In this document: positions 10,215 to 20,182 of the stretch, piece by piece | Position numbering within the stretch: position 1 is the stretch's first letter | How the letters are laid out: each line of letters begins with the position of its first letter | From: Methanomassiliicoccales archaeon | Lineage (GTDB): Archaea > Thermoplasmatota > Thermoplasmata > Methanomassiliicoccales > UBA472 | Direction of reading: 5' to 3' | DNA length: 64,000 nucleotides | NCBI GenBank assembly: GCA_028682895.1 | Contig: JAJRAK010000039.1 | Coordinates: 1 to 64,000 of the forward strand | Position numbers and translations under genes: made by a program | The notes under the pieces: model-generated | Seen by the model: the letters and a program-made list of their open reading frames with translations, nothing else | Databases searched by the model: none | Told to the model about the DNA's origin: nothing

Positions 10215-10966
10215 CTCACTTCAACTCCGTTCTCCCGAAGGTAGTCCTTGACATGGCGCACGGTGCTCTCCTTGTAATGGAATATCGAGGCTGCCAGTGC
10301 TGCTTCCGCATTGGTCTGCTTCAGCACTTCCAATATGTGCTGGGCCGAGCCGCATCCGCCCGACGCGATAACGGGTATGCCCACCGCGTCAGCGACCGCC
10401 TTGGTCATAGGGATATCATAACCGTCCTTGGTGCCGTCGGCATCCATGCTGGTGAGCAGTATCTCCCCCGCTCCCATCTCCTCCACCTTCCTGGCCCATT
10501 GGACCACGTCCAGGCCGGCGTCGTTCCGCCCGCCGTGCGTATATACGGTCCAGGAACCGCCCTTGCGCTTTCCGTCGATGGCTACGACGACGCATTGGCT
10601 GCCAAAGTCCTGGGCGCACTCGGTGATAAGGTCGGGCCGCTGCACGGCCACGGTGTTCATCGACACCTTGTCAGCTCCCGCGTTCAGCGCCTTCCGCACG
10701 TCATCCTTCTCCCGGATGCCGCCGCCCACGGTGAGCGGGACGAAGAGGCGCTTGGCCGTCTCCTGAACAATGTCCAATAAGGTGTGGCGCCCTTCGACGC
10801 TAGCGGAGATGTCCAGGTAGACTATCTCGTCCGCCCCCTGCTTCTCGTACAGCTCGGCCAGGTCCGGAGGGTATCCTACATCCTTCAGGTCGACGAACTT
10901 GATGCCCTTGACGACCTTGCCGTCCTTGACATCCAGACAGGGGATTATCCTCTTGGTGAGGCTCAT
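10211..10966 (-). CDS. hisF: imidazole glycerol phosphate synthase subunit HisF
   Basis: [56 protein letters not shown]. Confidence 0.97.
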   Translation of the reverse strand: MSLTKRIIPCLDVKDGKVVKGIKFVDLKDVGYPPDLAELYEKQGADEIVYLDISASVEGRHTLLDIVQETAKRLFVPLTVGGGIREKDDVRKALNAGADKVSMNTVAVQRPDLITECAQDFGSQCVVVAIDGKRKGGSWTVYTHGGRNDAGLDVVQWARKVEEMGAGEILLTSMDADGTKDGYDIPMTKAVADAVGIPVIASGGCGSAQHILEVLKQTNAEAALAASIFHYKESTVRHVKDYLRENGVEVR

Positions 10967-11541
10967 CTGCTCTTCACCTTGGGCTTGCCCTTGGTGCTGA
11001 GCTCGCTCTGTCGCAGGCGTACCGCCGCGCGCAGCGCCCGGCCCAGGGCCTTGAAGCTGGCCTCGACTATGTGGTGACCATCGTAGCCTCTCAGCACCAC
11101 GATGTGCAACGTGATCCCGGATGACATGGCGAAGCTGCGGAAGAAGTGCGCGTACAAGGTGTCCGGGCAGTCTAGCTCCGCGTACGGCCTGTCGACGATG
11201 TCAACGGCCACTTCGACCAGCGCATCGTCCATCGGTATCAGCGCGGACGCTATGCGCTCTATCGGCGCGTCCCCCAGACATTCCCTGAACGCCTTCCCCA
11301 TGACTATGGCCACGTCCTCGATGAGGTGGTGGTCGTTGTCCCCGCTCGCCTCCACTATGAGGTCGAGGTCGGCGTAGCGGCCCATGGTCTCCACCATATG
11401 GCGCAGGAACTGGTCGTCGCACTTTACGCTGATTTTCCCGCTTCCGTCCAGGTCCATCTTGACCAGGATGTCGCTCTCGCGCGTCTCGCGTCTCAGCTCT
11501 GCCTTCCTCTCCACCGGATCATCTCCAGATATCGTTAGCAT
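10963..11541 (-). CDS. hisB: imidazoleglycerol-phosphate dehydratase
   Basis: [59 protein letters not shown]. Confidence 0.95.
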   Translation of the reverse strand: MLTISGDDPVERKAELRRETRESDILVKMDLDGSGKISVKCDDQFLRHMVETMGRYADLDLIVEASGDNDHHLIEDVAIVMGKAFRECLGDAPIERIASALIPMDDALVEVAVDIVDRPYAELDCPDTLYAHFFRSFAMSSGITLHIVVLRGYDGHHIVEASFKALGRALRAAVRLRQSELSTKGKPKVKSR

Positions 11542-12220
11542 TCAATTTTCCAGTATAAAGTGATAATCCCACCACGGACTCCTTCACGCCCATCCCTTCC
11601 AGGAGGTCAACGTCGCTCAGGTCGGTGATGCCGCCGGACACGATGGTCAGGTGCGGGCAGTTGGACACGAAGTTGCGCACCGCATCGGCGTCAATGCCCT
11701 TGGCCTGGCCTTCCACGTCCACGTTGGTGTACAGGACCCCGGCCAGCGGCATGTCCGCAATGTCATGGAACAGCGCCTTGAGCTCCAGGCCGGAATCCTC
11801 CTTCCAGCCATGTGTCTGGACCTTACCGTTCCTCATGTCCAAGGCCAATATCATCCTCTCAGGGTGCTTATGGGCCATGGTCCTCATCCACGCCGGGTCC
11901 TTCAGTCCCTTGGTCCCGACGATGATGCGGTCCGCACCGCAGTCCAGGAAATATTCGGCGACCTCCGTGGAACGTACGCCGCCGCCGACCTGCACCGGTA
12001 CGCCGGACGCTTTTATGATCCGGCGCATGACCTGGGCGTTATGACCTTTTCCCAGCGCCGAGTCCAGGTCGACCAGGTGCAGGCGCTTGGCGCCCTTCAT
12101 CTCCCAGTCCTTGGCCACGGTCAGCGGGTCCGGCAGGACGACCTGCTCCGTCCCGGGCACGCCGCCCACCAGCTGCACCACCTTGTGGTCCAGGATGTCG
12201 ACGGCCGGTATGATCATCAT
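11519..12220 (-). CDS. hisA: phosphoribosylformimino-AICAR ribotide isomerase
   Basis: MMIIPAVDILDHKVVQLVGGVPGTEQ; true start at 12220 inside the longer ORF 11519..12592. Confidence 0.93.
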   Translation of the reverse strand: MMIIPAVDILDHKVVQLVGGVPGTEQVVLPDPLTVAKDWEMKGAKRLHLVDLDSALGKGHNAQVMRRIIKASGVPVQVGGGVRSTEVAEYFLDCGADRIIVGTKGLKDPAWMRTMAHKHPERMILALDMRNGKVQTHGWKEDSGLELKALFHDIADMPLAGVLYTNVDVEGQAKGIDADAVRNFVSNCPHLTIVSGGITDLSDVDLLEGMGVKESVVGLSLYTGKLNANDIWR

Positions 12221-12816
12221 TTGTTCTCCTCCGCGAACTTGACGAAGTTGCCCAGAAACTCCAATCCTATGTTGGAGCTCTTCTCCGGGTGGAACTGCGT
12301 ACCGTAGGTGTTGCCCTTGTGGAAGAGCGTGGGTATCTCCCCGTAGTATTCGGTGTGTCCCACGTCCGAATAGTCTTCCGGGGCGCCATGATATGAATGG
12401 GCGAAATAGAAGTACGGGTCGCTCATGCGGTCCATGATACGGTCCGACGACCGTACCAGGTTCCATCCCATGTGCGGGATGCGCGGGGCCTTCATCCTGA
12501 CGACCTTTCCCTGCAAGTATCCCAGTCCCGGGCCGTTGCCCTCCTCGCTCCCCTGGAACATCATCTGCATTCCGATGCATATTCCCAGGCATGGTACCCC
12601 GTCGCTCAGGCGGGCGACTATCTCATCTCGGAAAGGCAGCAATCTCTCCACGGACTTGTCGAAGGCGCCCACGCCCGGTAGCACGATGCATTCAGCGTCC
12701 TTCAGCAACGACATGTCGTCAACGATGTTCACCGTAGCACCGCAAAGCTCCAGCGCCTTGCGTATGCTGTGCAGGTTGCCCACACCGTAATCGGCCATGG
12801 TGATGTTCAGTGGCAT
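12217..12816 (-). CDS. hisH: imidazole glycerol phosphate synthase subunit HisH
   Basis: ITMADYGVGNLHSIRKALELCG...LPGVGAFDKSV...PCLGICIGMQMMFQGSEE. Confidence 0.96.
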   Translation of the reverse strand: MPLNITMADYGVGNLHSIRKALELCGATVNIVDDMSLLKDAECIVLPGVGAFDKSVERLLPFRDEIVARLSDGVPCLGICIGMQMMFQGSEEGNGPGLGYLQGKVVRMKAPRIPHMGWNLVRSSDRIMDRMSDPYFYFAHSYHGAPEDYSDVGHTEYYGEIPTLFHKGNTYGTQFHPEKSSNIGLEFLGNFVKFAEENK

Positions 12817-13859
12817 TCGGCCATGACCTCCTTCATCTTGGCCAGGAGGGTGGAGTTCATCTCCCTGGTGCCTATGGTCGTACGGGCGCAGTTCTCCAGC
12901 TTCCTTATCCTGCCGAAGTCGCGGATGAGCACGCCCTTCTTGGACAGCTCTCTGGTAAGCTGGTCCGACGGAATGGTGGGGCGGAACATGAGGAAGTTAG
13001 CCTCGGAAGGGAACGTCTGGAAGCCCAGGTCATCGAGCCCTTTTTGCAGGAACGGTCTCTCCTCGTTGACCACCTTGACGCTCCTTTCCAGGAAGGCGCG
13101 GTCCTTCAGGGCGGCCATTGCGACCCTCTCGCCGATCATGTTCAGCGAATAGGGGATCTTCACCTTCTGCATGGCCGAGGCCATCTCCAGGCCCGCGGCC
13201 ATGTAGCCGATTCGCATCCCTGCCAGCCCGTAGGCTTTGGAGAACGTCCTGGTGACGATGAGATTGTCGTACTTTTCGACGAGCGGAAGGAACGACTTTC
13301 CGGTATACTCCCCGTAGGCCTCGTCCACCACAACCGGGCGATCGCATCCCTCGATCAGCGCCTTGACATCGTCCATCTTGAACGTGTTGGCGGTAGGGTT
13401 GTTCGGGGTGCAGATGAGCACGAGCTTCCCCTTGGTGGAGTTAATCTTATCGACGTCCAGTTGGAAATCGTCCTTCAGGTCGACCGTCTGTGTGCGGCCG
13501 CCGTTGATCTTCACGAAGAACGAGTGCAGCACGTATGCGGGGTGTGCGGTTATGACCGTCTCGCCCGGTTCCATGAAGGTCTTCATGATTATGTCCAAAG
13601 CCTCGTCCGAACCGTTCCCGACCACGAAGTTATCGTCCTTCAGGTGATACAGGTCAGCGAGCGATCGTCTCAGCTCGTTGCCGTAAGTGCTCGGGTACTG
13701 TCCCACGTCCAACGTGACGCATTCTCTCAGCGCCTTCATTCCCGCAGGGTTGGCGCCCAGGGCGTTGGTGCTGGTGTCCATGCGCAGCTTACTGCCTACG
13801 TCAGGATTGTAATACAGCTCTAGGTCGCGGCAGGTGCTTCTTATCCAGTTCTTGTCCAT
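12807..13859 (-). CDS. hisC: histidinol-phosphate aminotransferase
   Basis: PLP-aminotransferase motifs VVDEAYGEY, VTRTFSKAYGLAGMRIGYM; operon context. Confidence 0.93.
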   Translation of the reverse strand: MDKNWIRSTCRDLELYYNPDVGSKLRMDTSTNALGANPAGMKALRECVTLDVGQYPSTYGNELRRSLADLYHLKDDNFVVGNGSDEALDIIMKTFMEPGETVITAHPAYVLHSFFVKINGGRTQTVDLKDDFQLDVDKINSTKGKLVLICTPNNPTANTFKMDDVKALIEGCDRPVVVDEAYGEYTGKSFLPLVEKYDNLIVTRTFSKAYGLAGMRIGYMAAGLEMASAMQKVKIPYSLNMIGERVAMAALKDRAFLERSVKVVNEERPFLQKGLDDLGFQTFPSEANFLMFRPTIPSDQLTRELSKKGVLIRDFGRIRKLENCARTTIGTREMNSTLLAKMKEVMAECH

Positions 13860-13868
13860 GGAAGCACC

Positions 13869-14732
13869 TCAGGGGACCATGCGGTCGATGGGCACCAATA
13901 ATATGCCGGTGGCCCCCATCCGCTTGAGCTTGTTGATAGCGTCGAAAGCATCAGACTTGCTGATGACGACATGAACGGCCACGACATCGTCCCGGCCGAT
14001 GATGTTCATGATGGTCGGCCCGGCTATTCCTGGGAAGGTCCTCTTGACCTCGTCCAGCGATGATTTAGGCACGTCGGCCATGAGATACTTCTTGTTCTCG
14101 GCCTCGGTCACGCTCAGCATGGCGGAGATGATCTCCTGCACCTGCTGCTCGTGGCTATCGTACGCCTTCCGGTTCGCGATGACGACCGCCTGCGATTCGG
14201 CTATTACCGCCAGCTCCTTCAGGTGGTTCATCTTCAAGGTGGAGCCGCTCGATACCAGGTCCACGATGATGTCGGCCACGCCCAGGTGCGGCGTGATCTC
14301 CGCCGCCCCGGCTATGGACGCGATCTCGACCTTCTTTCCAAGCTTCTCGAAGTACTTGCGCGTCATGTTGGGGAAGGACGTGGCCACGACAAGTCCGTCC
14401 GGCAGGTCCTCCGGTCGGCTGACGTCCATGTTCTCGGGCACGGCCACGGAGAGGCGGCAGCGCCCGAAGTTGAGCTCGTACGGAATGACGACGTCCAGTC
14501 CGGACTCCAGAACAAGGTCCAGTCCGGTGATGCCCACGTCCACCGCTCCCTTATGCACGAACTTCACGATGTCCTGGGCCCTGAGGAACATCACTGCCAG
14601 GTCCTGGCGTTTGACGTTTGCGTAGAGCCTACGCTCGTCCCCGTTCTCGATCTCTAACCCGGCCAGCTTGAGTATCTCGATGGACCTCTCGCTCAGCCTT
14701 CCTTTATTGGGTATGGCCAGCCTGAGTGTCAT
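13869..14732 (-). CDS. hisG: ATP phosphoribosyltransferase (long form, C-terminal regulatory domain)
   Basis: MTLRLAIPNKGRLSERSIEILKLAGLEI...GITGLDLVLESG...IIVDLVSSGSTLKMNHL. Confidence 0.95.
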   Translation of the reverse strand: MTLRLAIPNKGRLSERSIEILKLAGLEIENGDERRLYANVKRQDLAVMFLRAQDIVKFVHKGAVDVGITGLDLVLESGLDVVIPYELNFGRCRLSVAVPENMDVSRPEDLPDGLVVATSFPNMTRKYFEKLGKKVEIASIAGAAEITPHLGVADIIVDLVSSGSTLKMNHLKELAVIAESQAVVIANRKAYDSHEQQVQEIISAMLSVTEAENKKYLMADVPKSSLDEVKRTFPGIAGPTIMNIIGRDDVVAVHVVISKSDAFDAINKLKRMGATGILLVPIDRMVP

Positions 14733-14911
14733 GGTATAGCCCTTGGCGACAACCCATCAATGGACAAATGCTACTTATATCTACTGACAGTCTGGTCACA
14801 TACGCGCGCCTGAACTGGGCATTATGGCAGGTGTTGTGAAAATGAGCGGTCACTATGGACCAGTGCTTTCAGTAATAATTATAAAATAATCGTATTATCA
14901 ATCGGCACAGC

Positions 14912-15757
14912 ATGTCAAAAGGCTCCGGCCCTCTCATGGATTGGGAATCGGCACTGGCCCGTTCGCCGTACCGGACCTTGCCAGTTGACAGTTCGCGCAT
15001 CGTCCGTCATTGGGACAACATTTCGTCCAGGTACGATTGCGAATCGGTAGATCTCATCGATGAGCAAATGTGGGGGATATTGGTCGAGGAAGGACTGGTG
15101 CCGCGCAACGGAAATGTCCTGGACATAGGGTGCGGGACCGGTAACATAACGCGATCGTTCGCTTCGGCAGGGGCGAGCGTCCTGGGATTGGACATATCCC
15201 CCGGAATGCTCTCCATCGCCCGCAGGAAATGCTCGAACGCGTCCCAGGTGAAGCTGACATGCCAGGACTGGCATGATTTCAACGCCGGTGCCGATTACGA
15301 CCTGGTGTTCTCCTCCTTCTGCCCGGCGGTCGACGACATCTCGTCGATCCGCAAGATGGAGTCGATGAGCCGCGGGCGGTGCTGCCTCGTCTCACTGAGC
15401 GGCCCCTCGGGAGACAGGCTGGTACTGGAACTTCTGGGCGAGATAGGGCATCCCGGGCTTTCCCTTGATGGGTACGACCCTTCATATCCGTTCTTCGCCC
15501 TGGATGAGCTGGGACGTCGGCCGGTCCTGAAAAGCTTCAGCATATGCCAGGAATCGGTGGTCTCCGCAGATGACATGATCGACCATCTGATATCCTGCAT
15601 AGACCTTTTCCAGGACATCACCCCGGCGGTGCGGGGCACCATCGAGGAGAAGGTGCATCTGAGGGCGGACGACGGTCATCTCACGCTCATGGACCTTCGG
15701 ACGATCAGCGTCCTTCACTGGCGCTCCGCCATGGCCTCTAGTACTGCACCTTGGTGA
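14912..15757 (+). CDS. class I SAM-dependent methyltransferase
   Basis: NVLDIGCGTGNITRSFASAGASVLGLDISPGMLSIARRK. Confidence 0.85.
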   Translation: MSKGSGPLMDWESALARSPYRTLPVDSSRIVRHWDNISSRYDCESVDLIDEQMWGILVEEGLVPRNGNVLDIGCGTGNITRSFASAGASVLGLDISPGMLSIARRKCSNASQVKLTCQDWHDFNAGADYDLVFSSFCPAVDDISSIRKMESMSRGRCCLVSLSGPSGDRLVLELLGEIGHPGLSLDGYDPSYPFFALDELGRRPVLKSFSICQESVVSADDMIDHLISCIDLFQDITPAVRGTIEEKVHLRADDGHLTLMDLRTISVLHWRSAMASSTAPW

Positions 15758-16458
15758 TCCGTTCCTTGGGAACATCGCACCTGACCAGTTTCGGCACCCG
15801 GCCGGCCATCCCGATCCTTCCGTTCACCATCACCAGCACCCCCAGCACGCCCTTGGTCCCAAGCACTTCGTGCAGCGCCCGCTCGATGGTACCCTCCTCA
15901 TCGTCCACCACCAGGTTCCCCAGTCTGGTGGCGCAGGCGTCGGCCAAGGCCACGTCGCGTGATATCACCAAGGCCACATCGGCCTTCCCGAACGAGATGG
16001 AAGGGCCGATGGTGCCGGAGGAGGTGCATATGCCTAAAATTCCCCCGGAGGGCGGCACGTCCAGCGCCATCCCCTCGGTCTGCTCCACCCCCGAGTAGAT
16101 GCCGACAGTGGTGTTCTTGGACGTGCACATCGCTATGTCCCCACCATTGTCCACGATGCAATGGGTGCATCCTTCCTCGGTCATTCGCATGACCGCCTGT
16201 TCGGCTATGGCGCCGGCGACCGCGGCCATCGGTCCCACGTTCGCCTTTTCCGATGCCAGGCACATCCGCCGCACCACATCGGCCATGCCGTCGCGCGCCG
16301 CGTAAGGTTCGAACGTCGTCTGGAAGAACGGGTCGGCGGCGATGAAAGATTCTATCTCGCGTCGGGCGTCCAGCACCGCCCTCTCGGCTATGGGAAGAAA
16401 AGGCTCGGGCGCCTCGATGGTCAGGGCGCTCTCGCGGTATTCGAAATGCTTCCTCATA
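15738..16458 (-). CDS. UPF0280 / COG2122 (ApbE-like) family protein
   Basis: MRKHFEYRESALTIEAPEPFLPIAERAVLDARREIESFIAADPFFQTTFEPY...IVDNGGDIAM; start at 16458 inside ORF 15738..16889. Confidence 0.85.
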
Positions 16459-16858
16459 TTCGGAATTTCATGGCCCCGGGCGGACAGGCGTCTATGCACA
16501 TGCCGCAGGCGATGCACTTCTCCGGGTCGTAACGCACCATCCAGGTAGGCCTCTCCATCGTCAGCGCCTCCACCGGGCAGATGGATATGCATACGCCGCA
16601 ATGGGTGCAGCGCTCCTCGTTCTTCTCGACGTAGTTCGCCAGCTCCTGTACGTCCACCTTGCACTCGTTGAGGTACTTGGCGGCGTCCTTGATGTTGGAC
16701 GCCTTGCCGTCGACCTCCATGAGCAGGCGCCCGCCCAGCTCCTTGACCTCGGCCCTGAGGATGTTGATCTTCAGGTCGTAGTCCTTCACCAGACGGTAGA
16801 CGATGGCCTCGTTGACCAGCTCCGGGCTGAATCCAAGCATGAACTTCTTCTTGGCCAT
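16454..16858 (-). CDS. NIL domain plus 2[4Fe-4S] ferredoxin, homocysteine biosynthesis-associated
   Basis: NIL-like N-terminus followed by CTHCGVCISICPVEAL...CIACGMCIDACPPGAM. Confidence 0.9.
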   Translation of the reverse strand: MAKKKFMLGFSPELVNEAIVYRLVKDYDLKINILRAEVKELGGRLLMEVDGKASNIKDAAKYLNECKVDVQELANYVEKNEERCTHCGVCISICPVEALTMERPTWMVRYDPEKCIACGMCIDACPPGAMKFRI

Positions 16859-18024
16859 CAGATGGCATCCTCCTTGGAACGCACCTCAAGGGTGCCCTGG
16901 CTGCGGTCCTGCGGTAACGGGGCCACAGGTTCTGTCAGAGTGAACTCGCCGTTCTCGATGCGCTCAGAGAGCACCTCGGCGATCTGCCTTGCTTTCAAAT
17001 AGCTCGATAGGGAGGAGGTTCGCACCTCCTTGCCGAACAGTTCGATGCGCCCGGAACGGAGCTCCGCGTAGGACACCTGCTTGATCGGACGACGGTTTCG
17101 AGATTGAACGGAATAGTCGACCACGGGGGCGAACAGATGCTCGTCGCTGACGGAGACGGCCTTCATCATGTCCTCGTCCAGTATCGGTATCGGGATACCG
17201 ATCCCCAGTGCCAGGGTGGTGCCGTACCCGTGAAGGTAGAGGGCCCTCACGAAATCGGGCGACATGTCGCGCATGTCCCCGATGGTCGCTAGGTTGCGCG
17301 CCGCGCCCATGGGCACGCCGAACGACGTCTCCACGTTAGTACGGAACTGAGTGCCCTCCCACGCCACGTAACCGGTCGCACCTCCCAGGAATATCCTGGT
17401 GCCGATGCCGATGGTCCTCATGGTGGGGTCGTTCAGCAAAGGCGATAGCTGTCCGGCGCTGGAATAGGTCACGTTGCCGTAGCTCGGTAAAAGCTTTCCC
17501 ATGTACGTGAACAGCGTCCTCTCGGACGAGTTCGTGCCCGCCGCATAGTTCTGATAGGCGTTGCGCGGGTTGAAAAGATAGGCCTGGTTCATGCTGTTGA
17601 GCGACACATAGGTATCGATGTCCTTGCGCGGATAGCAGTCCGTGCCGTTCGAGGTGGCCTTCAGCCTGACAGGCTTTCCGGCTATGAGATCCTCGATGAC
17701 GTGCGCCCCGCCGTACTCGCTGTGGTCGCCCTGCTTGAGCTCTGTTGCGCCGATATAAGCGTCCACCGCTGCTATTCCAGCATACGCCGGGACATCGTTC
17801 AGCGTCACCCGTTGCATGCGGATCGGCGGCTCGGAGTGGCCGAAGTTAAGGAAAGCACCGGAGGAGCACATGGCGCCGAAGGTACCTGTCGTTACCACGT
17901 CCACTTCCTTGGCGGCGCGCTCCACGCCCTCGCTCTGGACATATGGTATGACCTCCTCAGCGGTCATCACCACTACGTCCCCGTCCTTGATCCTCTGGTT
18001 GATCTCCGCGACCGTCCGCTTCAT
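16858..18024 (-). CDS. COG1900/DUF39 homocysteine biosynthesis protein (aspartate-semialdehyde sulfurtransferase family)
   Basis: MKRTVAEINQRIKDGDVVVMTAEEVIPYVQSEG...GTFGAMCSSGAFLNFGHSEPPIRM; next to NIL-ferredoxin and asd. Confidence 0.9.
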   Translation of the reverse strand: MKRTVAEINQRIKDGDVVVMTAEEVIPYVQSEGVERAAKEVDVVTTGTFGAMCSSGAFLNFGHSEPPIRMQRVTLNDVPAYAGIAAVDAYIGATELKQGDHSEYGGAHVIEDLIAGKPVRLKATSNGTDCYPRKDIDTYVSLNSMNQAYLFNPRNAYQNYAAGTNSSERTLFTYMGKLLPSYGNVTYSSAGQLSPLLNDPTMRTIGIGTRIFLGGATGYVAWEGTQFRTNVETSFGVPMGAARNLATIGDMRDMSPDFVRALYLHGYGTTLALGIGIPIPILDEDMMKAVSVSDEHLFAPVVDYSVQSRNRRPIKQVSYAELRSGRIELFGKEVRTSSLSSYLKARQIAEVLSERIENGEFTLTEPVAPLPQDRSQGTLEVRSKEDAI

Positions 18025-18035
18025 CCGGCACCCCC

Positions 18036-19097
18036 TCAGAGGAGCTTCTTGGCCACGGCGAGCTCGGCGTTGAGCACCGAACCGCCAGCCCCGCCCCTCA
18101 GGGTATTATGGGAAAGCAACCAGAACTTGATATATCCTTTGCTTTCCCGGACACGCCCTATGGACACGGCCATACCCCTGGCCCTGGCCGGGTCACCTGC
18201 TAGTGCGTCCGCTGCGGGCTGGGGCCTGTTCTCCTCCCTGCGGACGATGATCGGTTGCACCGGCGCCGTCGGCAGCTTCAGCTTCTGTGGCTCGGGCTTG
18301 AACTTCTCCATGACCTTGATGACGTCCTCAGGGGAGCCCTCCTTGCCCAGTTTGACGACCACCGATTCCAAGTGGCCGTCCACCACCGGCACGCGGGCGC
18401 AGCTGGCGATCATCTCGAACTCGGCGTAACGGACCTTGTTCCCGTCAAGCTTGCCAAGCATCTTGTGGATCTCCTCCTCCATCTTCTCCTCCTCGTTCTT
18501 GATGAAGGGAACGACGTTGCCTAGTATGTCAAGCGACGGAACGCCTGGGTAGCCGGCTCCGGAGACCGCCTGGTAGGTGGAGACGTAGCATGCCCTCAGA
18601 CCGAACTTCTGATAGATGGCCTGCAATGGCAATGCCAGTCCGGTGGTGGAGCAGTTGGCGTTGGTCACAATATATCCCCCGTTGGAGAAGGTCGACTGGG
18701 AGCGCACCATCTCCAGGTGGTCCGGGTTGACCTCGGGTATGAGCAACGGCACGTCCGGCCTCATGCGGTGCGAGGCAGCATTGGAGAAGACGGCCACGCC
18801 GGCGTCGGCCAGGTCGGACTCGATCTCCTTGGCGGTGTCGGACGGAAGTCCGGAGAAGGCGGCGCGGCACCTCTTGGCCACGGCCTTGGGCTCCAACAGC
18901 TCGATCTTCATGTCCAGGGTGTCCTGCATGAAGCGAACGTCCTTCACCTTGAGCACCTCGCCCAATGATTTGCCCTCGGACCTCTCGGAGGCGTACAGGC
19001 CGCCTATCTCGAAGTACGGGTGGTCCTCTAACAGTTGCACGAACCTCTGGCCTATCATTCCCGTGGCGCCTAGGACCGCCACCTTCGTCTTCTTCAT
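18036..19097 (-). CDS. asd: aspartate-semialdehyde dehydrogenase
   Basis: KVAVLGATGMIGQRFVQLLEDHPYF...VTNANCSTTGLALPLQAI. Confidence 0.95.
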   Translation of the reverse strand: MKKTKVAVLGATGMIGQRFVQLLEDHPYFEIGGLYASERSEGKSLGEVLKVKDVRFMQDTLDMKIELLEPKAVAKRCRAAFSGLPSDTAKEIESDLADAGVAVFSNAASHRMRPDVPLLIPEVNPDHLEMVRSQSTFSNGGYIVTNANCSTTGLALPLQAIYQKFGLRACYVSTYQAVSGAGYPGVPSLDILGNVVPFIKNEEEKMEEEIHKMLGKLDGNKVRYAEFEMIASCARVPVVDGHLESVVVKLGKEGSPEDVIKVMEKFKPEPQKLKLPTAPVQPIIVRREENRPQPAADALAGDPARARGMAVSIGRVRESKGYIKFWLLSHNTLRGGAGGSVLNAELAVAKKLL

Positions 19098-20182
19098 TGC
19101 TTCACCTCGAAATACTTCCTTCCTTCCTGCATGATCCTGATCAGATGGGCACGGTCCTCCTCCGAACCGGCCTGCTGTATCTCCTGTAGGGCGGAGATCA
19201 GCTTCTCCAGCATGTCCCGGTTGTAGGGGTTCAGATGCTGTATCTCGTAGTATAGGTTGGGGCTTTCCCGGGAGACACCGCTGCTCGTGCTCATCTGCTT
19301 TTCGAACGTTGTCGACGAGACCGTCTTCAGCTCCTCGAAGCTGAAACCGGAATTGCGCAACGCTTCGAAGAAGGCCATGTTCATGGCGTGGCTCATGCCC
19401 AGAACTACCGCTATGATCTTATCATGATCTTCCACCTGCATCTCCACCACGTTGGCGCCGGTCCCGTTCAGCAAGGGCATGAACTTCTTCACGGCCATGT
19501 CCGAACCGCAGTTGCAGACCACCAGGTTACGGGCGAAGATGAACGAGGCATCGGGGCCGAACATGGGGTGGATGGAGCAGACCTGGAGACCTTTTTCGGC
19601 TCCCTCCCTCAGCACCTCCACCAATGGCGATTTCACCGATGATATGTCAAATACCAGTCCCTTGGGCTTGAGCTCGAATATATTGCGCAGCATGTCGGCC
19701 GTGGCGGAGATGTGGTTGGACACTACGATGACGTCGGCCCATCCGACGCCCGCTTCCAGCGAGCTCACGGCCGTGAACGTTCCGCTGGGCAAAGTATCGA
19801 AGACCTTCACCTCGTTCCCGCGCGAGGAGAAGAAGCGGCAGAACCACTGCCCCATCTTACCTCCGCCTCCTACGATCAGCACCTTCTGCGGCTTCATCGG
19901 CCGCGGCAGTCGCGCCTGGGCCTCGACGGACTCGCGCACCAGCAAGGACGAGATCTCGATGGCGGCGGCCGAGCTGATCCCTACGTCCTCAGCTCGAGCC
20001 AGATATCTGTCGCGCACCTGCTCCTCGACCCGCAGGTCGCGCACGGGCATGGCCTTCTCCACCTTCTGGTGCCCCATGTTCAAGGCTATATGCATGCGCT
20101 TCTTGATCAGGTCCAGTATCTCGTTGTCGATCTCTTCGATCTTCCAGCGAATCCCTTCGACGCTATCAGTCAATGACACCAC
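19094..20182 (-). CDS. tyrA: chorismate mutase / prephenate dehydrogenase fusion
   Basis: N-terminal CM helix (IRWKIEEIDNEILDLIKKRMHIALNMGHQKVEKAMPVRD) then VLIVGGGGKMGQWFCRFFSSRGNEV. Confidence 0.92.
   Translation of the reverse strand: MVSLTDSVEGIRWKIEEIDNEILDLIKKRMHIALNMGHQKVEKAMPVRDLRVEEQVRDRYLARAEDVGISSAAAIEISSLLVRESVEAQARLPRPMKPQKVLIVGGGGKMGQWFCRFFSSRGNEVKVFDTLPSGTFTAVSSLEAGVGWADVIVVSNHISATADMLRNIFELKPKGLVFDISSVKSPLVEVLREGAEKGLQVCSIHPMFGPDASFIFARNLVVCNCGSDMAVKKFMPLLNGTGANVVEMQVEDHDKIIAVVLGMSHAMNMAFFEALRNSGFSFEELKTVSSTTFEKQMSTSSGVSRESPNLYYEIQHLNPYNRDMLEKLISALQEIQQAGSEEDRAHLIRIMQEGRKYFEVKQ

Noticed and set aside
11519-12592. 357-aa form of HisA
   Set aside because: The N-terminal 124 residues are an out-of-frame reading of hisH; the HisA N-terminus MMIIPAVDI starts at 12220.
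12810-13823. 337-aa plus-strand ORF
   Set aside because: Antisense to hisC; His/Arg/Val-rich shadow translation.
16459-16889. N-terminal extension of the UPF0280 ORF
   Set aside because: Out-of-frame reading of the ferredoxin gene; the conserved start is at 16458.
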